A stretch of DNA of 54,837 nucleotides from Methylobacterium thuringiense (GCF_022179645.1 NZ_BPRA01000020.1:1-54837); one strand, 5' to 3'; positions 40,487-50,721 are shown, numbered from the stretch's first letter. Notes: generated from the sequence alone by a model not told the origin. Numbers and translations are program-made.

Positions 40487-40939
40487 ATGTGGGGAAGTGT
40501 ACTCAGATTGTCGGCGGCGCTCCCGGAGGAGCCGAGGCCTTCGCCGGCGCGGGGACGGCCGAATGATCCGGCGGCGTTGGCCGAGGTGCGGCGGCTGATC
40601 GAGACGAGCGCCCTGTCCTACCGGGCCATCGCGAAAGTCACCGGCGTGCCGCGCACGACCATCTCGCGCCACGTGCTGGAGGGCGGCTGGATCCGGCCGA
40701 AGGGCGCAGACGCACCGCCCCAGAGCGCGGAGGGCGAGCGCCGCATGCGGCGCGGTCTCCTGGCGGAGCGGGTGCTGCGCGCGGCCGAGGATCTGGTCCA
40801 ACGGGTAGAACTGGACCCGACCGCCACCCCCGCCGCCTTCGCCCGCGCTGTCCGGGTTCTTGCGCTGGCGCAGCGGCTGGATCGGCCCGGTAACGCGCGC
40901 TCGCGGGTGTCGCGGGCGCAGAGGGTAAGGGTGAGGTGA
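40487..40939 (+). CDS. Small helix-turn-helix protein, unknown role
   Basis: A 150-residue basic protein. Residues about 24-70 form a helix-turn-helix (GRPNDPAALAEVRRLIE, then LSYRAIAKVTGVPRTTISRHV) resembling those of phage terminase small subunits or site-specific regulators; the remainder is helical and Arg-rich. It was not assigned to a family. ATG 40487 has no ribosome site; TTG 40508 with GGGGAAG upstream is an alternative. It stays high-GC, unlike the AT-rich nuclease gene that follows on the opposite strand. The 3' ends of the two genes face each other, so they are not an operon. Confidence 0.65.
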   Translation: MWGSVLRLSAALPEEPRPSPARGRPNDPAALAEVRRLIETSALSYRAIAKVTGVPRTTISRHVLEGGWIRPKGADAPPQSAEGERRMRRGLLAERVLRAAEDLVQRVELDPTATPAAFARAVRVLALAQRLDRPGNARSRVSRAQRVRVR

Positions 40940-40995
40940 ACTGGATGGTGAGCCAATCTGGCGGTACTAACATTGCTTAGTTTCTTTAAAGCGAA

Positions 40996-43026
40996 TCAGG
41001 CTGCGGCTACTGTAGCCGGCGCCTGAGGCAGGTCTGGAAGCTCCTCATTGTTGAAGAACTGCCACATAGTACGGACAATGTTTTTCAGCATATTACTTTC
41101 GCGCCCTTGTTCTTTTGCACGAAAAAGCATCTGATAGACGACTTCTGGAATTTTTTGTGTATCTTTGTTCGGGTGAATACCAAAAGGCTCGCAAGCGGCG
41201 GCAAGACACTCGCCATGAACATCCGGAGTTAGATCTTCCATCAGCTTATGCTCTAAGCATTTTCCAAAATGCCCGTAGCACGTGCCAATATTATCGCTGA
41301 TTGGTGCCGAAGCGATCTCGTTATCTTGGTTTGCCAGCTTGCTTAAAGCAAGATCTATTGTTGGAGATCGCTTGCCAACAGGCAAATGTTGATCACAATC
41401 CCAAATTATAAACGTCGGTATACCTAGCTCGCGAAAGATCACAAAGGGGCGGTCGAGATTGGCCTTTCCTTCAGCAGACAGGATGGCGATACCGGCGGCC
41501 TCGAAATTCACACCGAGCATCCGCGCAACGGCAGTAAGCGCTGCTCTGTCACTGCGACCTTCGACGAGAATGACGCCACGGGCGAAAAAGCCTTCGGCCA
41601 ATTCTGCACCTAGGATATGCAGTCTAGGCATCAATGCTTGCCCGCTGAAAGTACCCTCTTCTTTACCCCAAGCTTTTTCAAGCTTGCTTGCGATATTACC
41701 GAGATCTAGCGTTAGAAGGTTGCATTGCTTGAATTCACTATCCGAACAAGGTGCGCGCCGCGTGATCCTGATCTCGTCGGCCCTTCCCATGGAAATGAAC
41801 ATTGGGGAATGCGAGCCAAATATAACCTGCGTATGCCCCTGCACGCCCGGGAGCGTACCACTACTTAGGCCTCTCAGCACTTCGGCGAAATGGCGTTGCT
41901 TGGTAGGATGCTGATATAACTCAGGCTCTTCAATCGCTAGAATCAGCGTTGGTGCCTGCGCGACGATTGCGGCGGCAGTGGGCGGATCATCGGCTGTACC
42001 TGCCTCGGTTTCGACAACGCCGGCCTCCGGCACCGCAGTTCGAGCAAGATGCTGAAGTAGAGTAAAAATAAAGGCGCGTTGTAGACCATGACCTTGCCGA
42101 TCTACTGGTGCACCAAAACCATCGTCCTTCAGGAATACGTCAGCCATCGGCAGAGGGATTGGCATCTCTCCGCTGTCCCGCCAGTTTAATGAAACTTCGG
42201 CGTCTCGGTACAATCCCCGAAGATCGGTTGTAAGGGTTTCAGCAAGCGCGGCGAGTTCAGGCATGTTGTCTGCGGAAACAAGCGCCTGATAGGCCTCGCT
42301 CATTTGTTTTTTAAAAGCTTGCACATCAGGTCTTTTAAGAATTTGACTTCGCACCAGAAGCTCAAGGAGCTTTCCAATGACGCTTGTCTTGCCATCCGCG
42401 GCATCCGCCGAAGCCTCGCGTACTGCTGGGATAAACACGAAACTCGTATGTCGCTGCAATTTGCCCCGGCTGTTATTTTGGAAACCGAAGAATTGACCGT
42501 CGTCGAGCAAAAGCACGAGATGATCGGGATGATCATTCTCCCAGTTAACAAGCGCTTGATCGACGGCTGCCGCACTGCCTGCATTGGGTAAAGCAGCGTA
42601 GAGCGGATTACTCTCCCGTAGGTTATTGTAGGCAGCGCGTTTCGCCGTTGCGGTGGTATGCGATCGAATGCCTACAAACTCAGGAACCTGCGGAACGACG
42701 CCGTGATAGCGGCCGCTAGATGCACTTCCGTCGAAGATGCGGGTAACGACTAGCTTGCCATCACGCACCCGATCCTCGAAATCTAAAGCCTCCTGCTCAC
42801 TAAGTTGATGAAATGTTAATTCGATTTCAATTGGCTGTACCTGGTTTCGCCCAAAGAAATCATCAGCATCACAGATCTTCGAAGTCGAATAAAATTTTTC
42901 GATTGCTTTCAAAATTGACGACTTACCCGCACCGTTTCCACCAATCAGCGCGGTATGGGCGCCAAAATGGACATCTATATCACGAAGAGACCGAAAGTTC
43001 TTGATACGCGCGCGCTGCAGCTGCAT
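40996..43026 (-). CDS. OLD-family ATPase/TOPRIM endonuclease, candidate phage defence
   Basis: A 676-residue protein: ABC/SMC-like ATPase with Walker A GGNGAGKS at 29-36, Walker B region LILAIEEPELYQHP, and a C-terminal TOPRIM nuclease with Glu489 (LVEGRSD) and Asp543/Asp545 (DCD). This is the Overcoming-Lysogenization-Defect architecture, as in P2 Old and Gabija GajA. No UvrD-type helicase (GajB) or reverse transcriptase is adjacent, so it looks like a single-gene class 1 OLD nuclease. ATG 43026 has a GGAG site 5 bases upstream; GTG 43032 is less likely. The gene is visibly AT-richer than both flanks, indicating recent acquisition. Confidence 0.92.
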   Translation of the reverse strand: MQLQRARIKNFRSLRDIDVHFGAHTALIGGNGAGKSSILKAIEKFYSTSKICDADDFFGRNQVQPIEIELTFHQLSEQEALDFEDRVRDGKLVVTRIFDGSASSGRYHGVVPQVPEFVGIRSHTTATAKRAAYNNLRESNPLYAALPNAGSAAAVDQALVNWENDHPDHLVLLLDDGQFFGFQNNSRGKLQRHTSFVFIPAVREASADAADGKTSVIGKLLELLVRSQILKRPDVQAFKKQMSEAYQALVSADNMPELAALAETLTTDLRGLYRDAEVSLNWRDSGEMPIPLPMADVFLKDDGFGAPVDRQGHGLQRAFIFTLLQHLARTAVPEAGVVETEAGTADDPPTAAAIVAQAPTLILAIEEPELYQHPTKQRHFAEVLRGLSSGTLPGVQGHTQVIFGSHSPMFISMGRADEIRITRRAPCSDSEFKQCNLLTLDLGNIASKLEKAWGKEEGTFSGQALMPRLHILGAELAEGFFARGVILVEGRSDRAALTAVARMLGVNFEAAGIAILSAEGKANLDRPFVIFRELGIPTFIIWDCDQHLPVGKRSPTIDLALSKLANQDNEIASAPISDNIGTCYGHFGKCLEHKLMEDLTPDVHGECLAAACEPFGIHPNKDTQKIPEVVYQMLFRAKEQGRESNMLKNIVRTMWQFFNNEELPDLPQAPATVAAA

Positions 43027-43395
43027 TTCCACTCCCCTCAGAGAGCAACATTATCAGACGACAGGCAGCAGAATTGCAAGGACTAATCGTTTTAGCTAGG
43101 AAAGTAAATCTGAATTTGGCTGATCACGGCTTCGTCTGAATATTTTGCTATAGAATTGGTCGATTAACTATTTGGAAGTGGGCGTAAGCTGCATAACGAT
43201 GTTTACAACGAGATAAAAAGCACTGGATAACCGCAGAAGCCCACCCGATCTTGCCTCACGGATGCCGCACAGTCGGTCCCATACGGGGAAAGCCGAACGT
43301 GCGGGCAACGCTGCCGATCAGCACGCTCAATGTGGCAGGACGCACGAAGGGCCGTCGGCGCACGCGTCGGGTGCCGGACAGGGGATCCCAGGGTC
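43027..43395. other. Intergenic region: nuclease promoter and islet edge
   Basis: The AT-rich composition of the nuclease gene continues to about 43235 and then returns to the GC-rich background. No gene, tRNA or integrase was seen. It probably carries the nuclease promoter; no flanking direct repeats were found by eye. Confidence 0.5.
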
Positions 43396-44106
43396 ATGAT
43401 GTGGGACGATAAGACAAGCGAGAGCGGCGCGGCCGAAGCCGCCGTCCCGTCCGGGCGCCAACCCATTCTGCTGAACCGCCGGTCCTTCCTCGGCGGCACG
43501 GCCGTCGGTCTCGGGGCGCTCGGGCTCGCCGGGTGTTCGACCACCGATACCCTGCTGCTCGCCGAGGCGCGGCAGGTCTACGGGCCGATGCCGGACGAGA
43601 AATTTCCGATTCCGGCCGCCGACATCAGCAAGATGGATCCGAAATACTATCGGCGGGTCGTGCCCTACGCGTCCACGGAAGCGCCCGGCACGATCGTCGT
43701 CGATCCGGCCAGGTTCCACGTCTACCGTATCGAGGGCGACGGGGCGGCCACCCGCTACGGCGCCAATGTCGGCCGGGACGGGTTCCTGTGGCACGGCGAC
43801 GCCTATGTCGGCCGCAAGTCCGAATGGGCGACCTGGACGCCGCCCAAGGAGATGATCAAGCGCCAGCCCGAGGCCGCCAAATACGCCCGCGGCATGCCGG
43901 GCGGGCTCGACAACCCGCTGGGCGCCCGCACGCTGCATCTCTACCAGAACGGCGCCTACACGCTCTACACGATCTACGCCTCGAGCGACCCCGAGACGAT
44001 CGGCAGCGGCATCACCAGCGGCTGCGTCGGCCTGCTGAGCCAGGACATGATCCACCTCTATGCCCGCACGCCGGTGAAGACGAAGGTGGTCGTGCTCCCG
44101 GCTTGA
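43396..44106 (+). CDS. L,D-transpeptidase-fold lipoprotein with altered catalytic residues
   Basis: A 236-residue exported protein. The N-terminus has a twin-arginine-type NRRSFLGG followed by lipobox LAGC (Cys47). The YkuD fold is recognisable: GTIVVDPARFHVYRI, YGANVGRDGF, LGARTLHLY and TIGSGITSGCVGLLSQD with Cys210. The usual IHGT histidine is replaced: residues 193-196 read IYAS, and the arginine after the catalytic Cys (GCIRM) is Gly212. Related rhizobial proteins normally keep both, so activity is doubtful or different. ATG 43396 is used; ATG 43399 is next to it. Single-gene unit. Confidence 0.85.
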   Translation: MMWDDKTSESGAAEAAVPSGRQPILLNRRSFLGGTAVGLGALGLAGCSTTDTLLLAEARQVYGPMPDEKFPIPAADISKMDPKYYRRVVPYASTEAPGTIVVDPARFHVYRIEGDGAATRYGANVGRDGFLWHGDAYVGRKSEWATWTPPKEMIKRQPEAAKYARGMPGGLDNPLGARTLHLYQNGAYTLYTIYASSDPETIGSGITSGCVGLLSQDMIHLYARTPVKTKVVVLPA

Positions 44107-44131
44107 GATCGGGCTGTCGCGCGGCGCGCGC

Positions 44132-45898
<1,767 letters not shown>

Positions 45899-46093
45899 CG
45901 CGATCGTTCGTCCCGATTTCGATCGATTGCGTCAGCGCTGGAGGAGAACGGCCCCCGACGCAAGGGGGCCCCCTGAACGCAACGCGAAGCGTCACCCGAT
46001 GTTTCGACCGGCCAGAGATTCTGCCAGCATAAAGCCGGAACCTGAACCCGAGTTGAGCACGTCGTCCGCCGCAGCGTGATTTTTTCGCGGCGG

Positions 46094-47422
46094 TCAGGCC
46101 GCGGGCCGGCGGGTCTCAGGCATGACCAGTGCCACGAGGACGGTGCCGAGCGCGCCGACGATGGCGAGGCCGAGGAAGGCGGTGTGGCTGCCGAGGCTGT
46201 CGGCCATGTAGCCGCCGAGCGAGGTCGAGAGCGCGGCCCCGAGCCCCATCGCCGTGCCCACCGCGCCGAGGGCGAGGTTGAAGCGGCCGGTCTTGCGGGT
46301 GACGTCGGAGACGATGAGCGGCACCATCACCCCGAGCACCGAGGCCGAGACGCCGTCGAAAACCTGGATGGCGACGAGCCAGTACGGGTTGTCGACATAG
46401 GCGAAGAGCAGCCCGCGGATCGGCAGCGCCGCGAAGCCGATCAGCAGCAGCGGCTTGCGGCCCCAGCTCTGGGCGAGGCGGCCGGCGAGCGGCGCGGTCA
46501 GCGCCAGCACCGCCTGCGGGACCATGATGCAGGCGGCGACCAGCGCCGTGGCGGTCTCGCTGGCGCGCAGCGTCAGCACGCTGCCGACGAGCGGCATCAT
46601 CGCGGCGTTGGCGAGGAAGAACAGCACCATGCAGGCGGCGAAGCACAGCAGCGCCCTGTTGGTGAGCAGCGCCTTCACCGAGCCGGAGCCCTCGGTGTCG
46701 TCGGCACCGGCCTCCGGCTGCGAGACTTCGGCCACGGCCCGCGCCGGAATGAAGGACAGGGCGAACAGGGCCGGCACCACCAGGGCGCCCGCGAAATAAA
46801 ACACCGCGTCGTTGGTGAGGTAGTAGCCGATCGCACCCATGGAGGCCGCGCCGAGCGCGTTGCCGATGGCGGAAAAACTCGCGTTGCGGCCGAGCCGCGT
46901 GCCGGCCCGGGCATGGCCGACCATGCCGATGCCGATGGCGGCGATGGCAGGCGTCAGCACGCAGCTCGCGGCCGAGTGGATCGCCATGGCGAGCAGCACG
47001 ACGAGGTAGCTCGGAAACGCCGCGAGCATCACGGCGCTGGCCCCGACGAAGATCGCGGAGAAGGCGGCGGCGAAGCGCTTCGAGCGCGAGGCGTCGACGA
47101 AGGCGCCGCCGGGCACCTGGCCCAGCAGGCTGACGAGGCCGCCGACGGTGAGCGCGAGGCCGATATCGGACTGCGTCCACTTCTGCTGGGTGAAGTAGAC
47201 GGCGAGGAACGGGCCGAAGCCGGTCTGCAGGTTCGCGATGAAGAAGGTGAAGGCGTCGAGCCCCCGGCCGCTGGACTTCGACGGCGCCGGCGCCTCCGGG
47301 ATCGGCCCGCCCACCGAGGCGTCGCGGCGCAGCGCCGGGCGGGAGCCGCGTCCGCGCGGTTCCGGCCGGGCCGTGTCGCGCGTTCCGATGGCGCGTCTCT
47401 CCAGGGGGCGGTTCGCCATCAT
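46094..47422 (-). CDS. MFS transporter
   Basis: A 442-residue major-facilitator protein with twelve predicted helices after a basic 45-residue N-terminal tail. The A-loop motif GALVSLLGQVPGGAFVDASRSKR (in part GGLVSLLGQVPGG) after helix 2 and the equivalent PLAGRLAQSWGRKP in the second half mark the MFS fold. Substrate unknown. The start codon overlaps the stop of the upstream PRC-barrel gene (ATGA at 47419-47422), so the pair is translationally coupled, an unexpected partnership. Confidence 0.88.
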   Translation of the reverse strand: MMANRPLERRAIGTRDTARPEPRGRGSRPALRRDASVGGPIPEAPAPSKSSGRGLDAFTFFIANLQTGFGPFLAVYFTQQKWTQSDIGLALTVGGLVSLLGQVPGGAFVDASRSKRFAAAFSAIFVGASAVMLAAFPSYLVVLLAMAIHSAASCVLTPAIAAIGIGMVGHARAGTRLGRNASFSAIGNALGAASMGAIGYYLTNDAVFYFAGALVVPALFALSFIPARAVAEVSQPEAGADDTEGSGSVKALLTNRALLCFAACMVLFFLANAAMMPLVGSVLTLRASETATALVAACIMVPQAVLALTAPLAGRLAQSWGRKPLLLIGFAALPIRGLLFAYVDNPYWLVAIQVFDGVSASVLGVMVPLIVSDVTRKTGRFNLALGAVGTAMGLGAALSTSLGGYMADSLGSHTAFLGLAIVGALGTVLVALVMPETRRPAA

Positions 47423-48150
47423 CTATCCGGCGCCTTCTCCGGCTTCTCGACCGCCTTGTCGGGGGTGCCGGGCTTGTCGGCCACGGCCGCCTTGTCCTGA
47501 GGCGACGCGGCGGCGGGCGGATCGCCCTCGGCCTGCGGCGCGCTCACACCCGAGGCGCCGAGCACGACGATCGGCTCGCCGGTCTTGTATTCGGGCGAGA
47601 CGCGAACCTGGTTGCGGTTGAGCGCCAGGGTGATGCGGCCGACCTTGCCCTCGGTGACGAATTTCAGCACGCGCCAATCCACGGCGATCTTGCGCGAGCC
47701 GACGCCGAGGAAGCCGCCGAAATCGATGATCGCGGCGCGCGGGCGGCCGTCCCGGTCGATGATCACGTCGATGATCCGGCCGAGGTCGTCGCCGTTCTGG
47801 GCGCGCACGCTCTTCCCGAGCAGGCCTTCGTAATCCTCGGTGTCGAGGACCAGCGCGGGGGTCCCCTTGCTCGGCGCCGTCGCCGTGCCTGCAGGAGGAG
47901 CGGCAACAGGAGGAGCGGCAACCGGGGGCGCGATCGGCGTCGCGGCAGGCGCGGAGCCGGTGGGCTGCGGGACGGAGGGCGGCGCGGCGGGGGGTTGTGC
48001 GGCGGGCGACTGCTGGGCCTGCGGGGTCGCGGGCGTGCTGGCGGGCGTCTCGGGCCGGCCCGCGGCACCGGTCTCTCCGGCATTCGCCGTCGTCGCCAGG
48101 GAACCGAGGGCGATCGTCAGCGATGCGATCGTCCGGATCAGTCTCAGCAC
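47419..48150 (-). CDS. Exported PRC-barrel domain protein
   Basis: A 243-residue protein with a Sec signal peptide (LIRTIASLTIALGSLATTANA), a Pro/Ala-rich linker (about 25-95), a PRC-barrel domain (about 100-180: LLGKSVRAQNGDDLGRIID, IDFGGFLGVGSRKIAVDW) and a charged Ala/Lys/Glu-rich tail. PRC barrels are small beta domains found in RNA-processing and photosynthetic proteins and in many periplasmic proteins of unknown role. A TTAA-N7-TTAA motif lies 68 bp upstream. It is followed by the overlapping MFS gene. Function unknown. Confidence 0.85.
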   Translation of the reverse strand: MLRLIRTIASLTIALGSLATTANAGETGAAGRPETPASTPATPQAQQSPAAQPPAAPPSVPQPTGSAPAATPIAPPVAAPPVAAPPAGTATAPSKGTPALVLDTEDYEGLLGKSVRAQNGDDLGRIIDVIIDRDGRPRAAIIDFGGFLGVGSRKIAVDWRVLKFVTEGKVGRITLALNRNQVRVSPEYKTGEPIVVLGASGVSAPQAEGDPPAAASPQDKAAVADKPGTPDKAVEKPEKAPDR

Positions 48151-48551
48151 CCGTCTACCTCGATCTTCGCCCCACCCACGCCAACGTCGACACGCTGCTG
48201 AGGTTCGGCCGGCTTCGTTAACGGTGGGTTAACCCTGCGACGATGCGCTGACCACCCGAACCTGCTTCATCCGTGCCGACCTGGGCGAAGATATGGACCG
48301 GCGGCAGCCGGACGATGGCGGGCCGGCCGTCCGCCCGATGGCCGAATCGGACCGCGCGCCGCGGTGGCGCAACGATGCAACGCCCGTGCAAAACCGTACG
48401 GACGCCCCGCAAAACGCAGCGGACAATCCCGGGAAGGCCCTCGGCCGGCAGCACAATGTCTGTTTTTCGCCCAATCCTGGTCTTAGAGGTGCCCGGAACA
48501 CGGTCTAGCCCGCCGGATACGCAGGTGGCTTCTTCGAGGATCCTTCAGCCC
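48151..48551. other. Divergent intergenic region with CtrA-like box
   Basis: A 401-bp gap between the minus-strand PRC-barrel gene and the plus-strand lipoprotein gene. It holds the TTAA-N7-TTAA box at 48218. The open frame that continues upstream of the lipoprotein start is not credible coding sequence. Confidence 0.5.
48218..48234. promoter_or_regulatory. CtrA-type full binding box
   Basis: TTAACGGTGGGTTAACC matches the CtrA consensus TTAA-N7-TTAA exactly. It lies 68 bp upstream of the PRC-barrel gene start, within promoter distance, and about 320 bp from the lipoprotein gene. In a GC-rich genome such a word is rare by chance. CtrA regulation is inferred. Confidence 0.55.
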
Positions 48552-48944
48552 ATGTCCCTTCCGTCGAGACTTTGCGCCGTGGCGCTCCTCGCCGCCGCGC
48601 TCGGCGGCTGCAACGCCATCGGCAGCGCGCTTGGCGGCAACAGCGGCGTGATGCCGGAGAGCGAAGTCGGTCCTCCGCCCTCCATGCGCGGTTCGATCAA
48701 GACCGCCCGCGAGCGCACCACCACTGCCGTCGACGACGACGGCAACCCCGTCTCCACCGCGCCGACCCGGCAGCTCGCCCTCCCCAAGACCGTGAAGGGC
48801 GAGACGCGCAGCGCCGATTCCGGCCCGCGCCGCATCAACCGCGAAGACCTCGAGGGCGCCGACACCAACCGCCGCAGCGGCGGTGGCGGCGGCATGACCC
48901 CGGCCATGACCGGCGGCGGCGTCGGCCTCGGCGGCAAGTTCTGA
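48552..48944 (+). CDS. Small lipoprotein, hypothetical
   Basis: A 130-residue secreted protein. The signal peptide ends in the lipobox LGGC (Cys23), followed by GNAIG-like glycine and a hydrophilic chain rich in Arg, Thr and Pro, ending in a Gly-rich tail (RSGGGGGMTPAMTGGGVGLGGKF). No catalytic motif or family was recognised. ATG 48552 is chosen because it begins the signal peptide; a GAGGAT is 12 bases upstream, a poor spacing. The gene is monocistronic, converging with the second PRC-barrel gene. Confidence 0.75.
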   Translation: MSLPSRLCAVALLAAALGGCNAIGSALGGNSGVMPESEVGPPPSMRGSIKTARERTTTAVDDDGNPVSTAPTRQLALPKTVKGETRSADSGPRRINREDLEGADTNRRSGGGGGMTPAMTGGGVGLGGKF

Positions 48945-49047
48945 TTTTTTCGGAGTGACCGCCGGCACGGCTCTGCCCGAGCCGGCGTCCGGTTGATCCG
49001 TTCGCTGCCGTCTTTGCGGACACAGGCGGGCGACCGCCGCCGCAGGC

Positions 49048-49500
49048 CTACAGCGCCGGTGCCTTTCGCCCTCCGTAGTGACCGTCCAGCTGCTCGCCAT
49101 AGGCCGGATCCGAAAACGGGTCCTCGCCCGGCCCGTGCGTCGGCGCGCCGTCCAGGGTTTCACGGTCGATGTCGACGACGTAGCCACCGAGCTCCACCGA
49201 GTAGGTCAACGCCTTCCAGGGCAGCGGGTGGTAGGCTTCTCCGATCCCGAGAAAGCCACCGAAGGACAGCACCGCGTAGGCGACCTGTCCCGAGACCTTG
49301 TCGACCATGAAGTTGTAGACGGAGCCCAGGCGCTTGCCTGCTCCGTCGAAGACCGGCGTGCCCTCGACCTTGCTCGAGGCGATCAGGCGACCGGTTTCAT
49401 CGATTGCCACGCCCTCACCGGAGGATGGGTCGAGCTCCAGGCTGCCCGGCTGCTTGAGCCGGCGTTCGTTCGGAAACTCGGTCGGCAAGTCGGTCGGCAT
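49048..49500 (-). CDS. PRC-barrel domain protein, cytoplasmic
   Basis: A 150-residue protein without a signal peptide. Residues about 48-125 form a PRC barrel: TPVFDGAGKRLGSVYNFMVDK, AYAVLSFGGFLGIGEAYHPLPW and VVDIDRETL. The core FGGFLGIG closely matches FGGFLGVG of the exported PRC protein 1.5 kb away, suggesting a common origin. Related proteins in Methylobacterium and rhizobia are often stress-associated, but no function is known. It is transcribed alone and converges on the lipoprotein gene. Confidence 0.88.
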   Translation of the reverse strand: MPTDLPTEFPNERRLKQPGSLELDPSSGEGVAIDETGRLIASSKVEGTPVFDGAGKRLGSVYNFMVDKVSGQVAYAVLSFGGFLGIGEAYHPLPWKALTYSVELGGYVVDIDRETLDGAPTHGPGEDPFSDPAYGEQLDGHYGGRKAPAL

Positions 49501-49713
49501 CGGCTGTTCCCTGGTGACGGATCACGAGGGCGGGCAAAGCGCGGGGGCGGCGATGGGTTCCCCGGCCACCGGCTCATGGAGGCCCCGGACATTGCAGCGA
49601 AATGTCGCCGAGGCGACAAAAGCTCCAAGGCAATGGCCCCGCGTGTCACCCGGACTATAATCAACCCAAGATCGTGCACCGAGACGTCATCGTTGTACGG
49701 GGGAGACCGACCG

Positions 49714-49899
49714 TTGGACGCGGACCGTGATGACACCGATCATGACACCGAGGCCTTGTGCAGCCAGGCACGCGAACTGCTCGGGACGGCAGCATCGTTT
49801 CGCGTGCGCGTGCTGCTCGACATGATCCTGATCGAACTGGCGCGTGATGCCGCCACCCGGATCAGCGCTCCTCGATCTGACTCACCAGACGAATCCTGA
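49714..49899 (+). CDS. Small hypothetical protein
   Basis: A 61-residue acidic protein that would start at TTG 49714, with GGGGGAGA 8 bases upstream. The middle (ARELLGTAASFRVRVLLDMILIELARDAA) looks like a helical hairpin. Its 3' end overlaps the convergent DUF6894 gene by 38 bp. No family was recognised. The ribosome site and helical pattern support it; the TTG start and small size weaken it. Confidence 0.4.
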   Translation: MDADRDDTDHDTEALCSQARELLGTAASFRVRVLLDMILIELARDAATRISAPRSDSPDES

Positions 49900-50092
49900 G
49901 CGGCGTCTCGCCGGCTTCGTCGCGCACGGTGAGCACCAATGTAGTCTCCTTCGAGTCGGAAGCCTCCGCGGCGAGGAGCTTGATGGCCACGCTCAGGGCC
50001 TCTTCCCGGACGGCAGCCCTGTCCGCCAACTCGCGGCCGACCTCGTCGTGAATGTCGACGCCGTCGTGCACATCAAAAAAGAAGCGAGGCAC
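49862..50092 (-). CDS. DUF6894-family small protein
   Basis: A 76-residue protein with the family's N-terminal signature PRFFFDVHDGVDIHDEVGREL, followed by a helix (REEALSVAIKLLAAEA) and a final strand pair (LVLTVRDEAGETPLRIRL). DUF6894 proteins are abundant in Methylobacterium and rhizobia and have no known function. The start is GTG 50092, with a strong GGGAG ribosome site 6 bases upstream. Its 3' end overlaps the small plus-strand gene. Confidence 0.85.
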   Translation of the reverse strand: MPRFFFDVHDGVDIHDEVGRELADRAAVREEALSVAIKLLAAEASDSKETTLVLTVRDEAGETPLRIRLVSQIEER

Positions 50093-50235
50093 TTACAACT
50101 CCCGATAGGCGCGGCGGGAGCAGGATAAACTCACGATCGCAGGATCCGCAGCCCGAAAACTGCGATTGTGCGCAATCTACTGGCCACCAATCCAATGGCA
50201 AGTGTGTCCCTTCGGTTCAGACTGCCGAGCTCGTT

Positions 50236-50721
50236 TCAGGATTCTGTTTTGCGTTCGGCTTCTGCCTGCCGCAGGTCGAGCCGTCGGCGCAGGCTCCGGC
50301 TCGCCAGGAGCATCTCGACGCCGAAGAGCGTGAGCGCGCCGAGCGTGCAGAGGATGCCGAGGCCGAACAATGCGAACAGCACGTCGGCTACCGTCGCGTC
50401 GCGGAGCGCGCCGACGAACAGCGTGAGCACCGCACCGCAGACCGCGACACCGCCGAGCGTGCAGAGGATCACCGCCGCATCGAGGATCAGGGAGCGCAGC
50501 CGCAGGGACTCGATTCGCAGCAGCATGCGGTCGCGCTCGGATCGGGGGGCCGAGCCGATCCGGTCGGACAAGTCATGCGCCTGGTCGGCGACGCGGGCGA
50601 GCCGGTTGCCGAACACGTTGAGCAGGGTCGCGATGCCGCCGAGCAGGAAGACGGGGGTCAGCGCGACCTGGATGACATGGGCGACGGTATCGAGGGAGGT
50701 CGGCAGGTCGGTCGGGGACAT
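50236..50721 (-). CDS. DUF2721-family membrane protein
   Basis: A 161-residue inner-membrane protein. Three hydrophobic helices (about 15-35, 80-105 and 112-135) flank a cytoplasmic helical segment rich in Arg (LARVADQAHDLSDRIGSAPRSERDRM); this pattern and the HVIQVALTPVFLLGGIATLLNVFGNRL start match DUF2721. ATG 50721 gives the family N-terminus, though no ribosome site is evident. Function unknown. Confidence 0.82.
   Translation of the reverse strand: MSPTDLPTSLDTVAHVIQVALTPVFLLGGIATLLNVFGNRLARVADQAHDLSDRIGSAPRSERDRMLLRIESLRLRSLILDAAVILCTLGGVAVCGAVLTLFVGALRDATVADVLFALFGLGILCTLGALTLFGVEMLLASRSLRRRLDLRQAEAERKTES

Noticed and set aside
39878-40598. Short plus-strand protein frames across the repeat region
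   Set aside because: They translate through hairpin arms, lack ribosome sites and show no protein-like pattern.
40996-43026. Complete Gabija system
   Set aside because: Only a GajA-like OLD protein is present; no UvrD/GajB helicase gene lies on either side.
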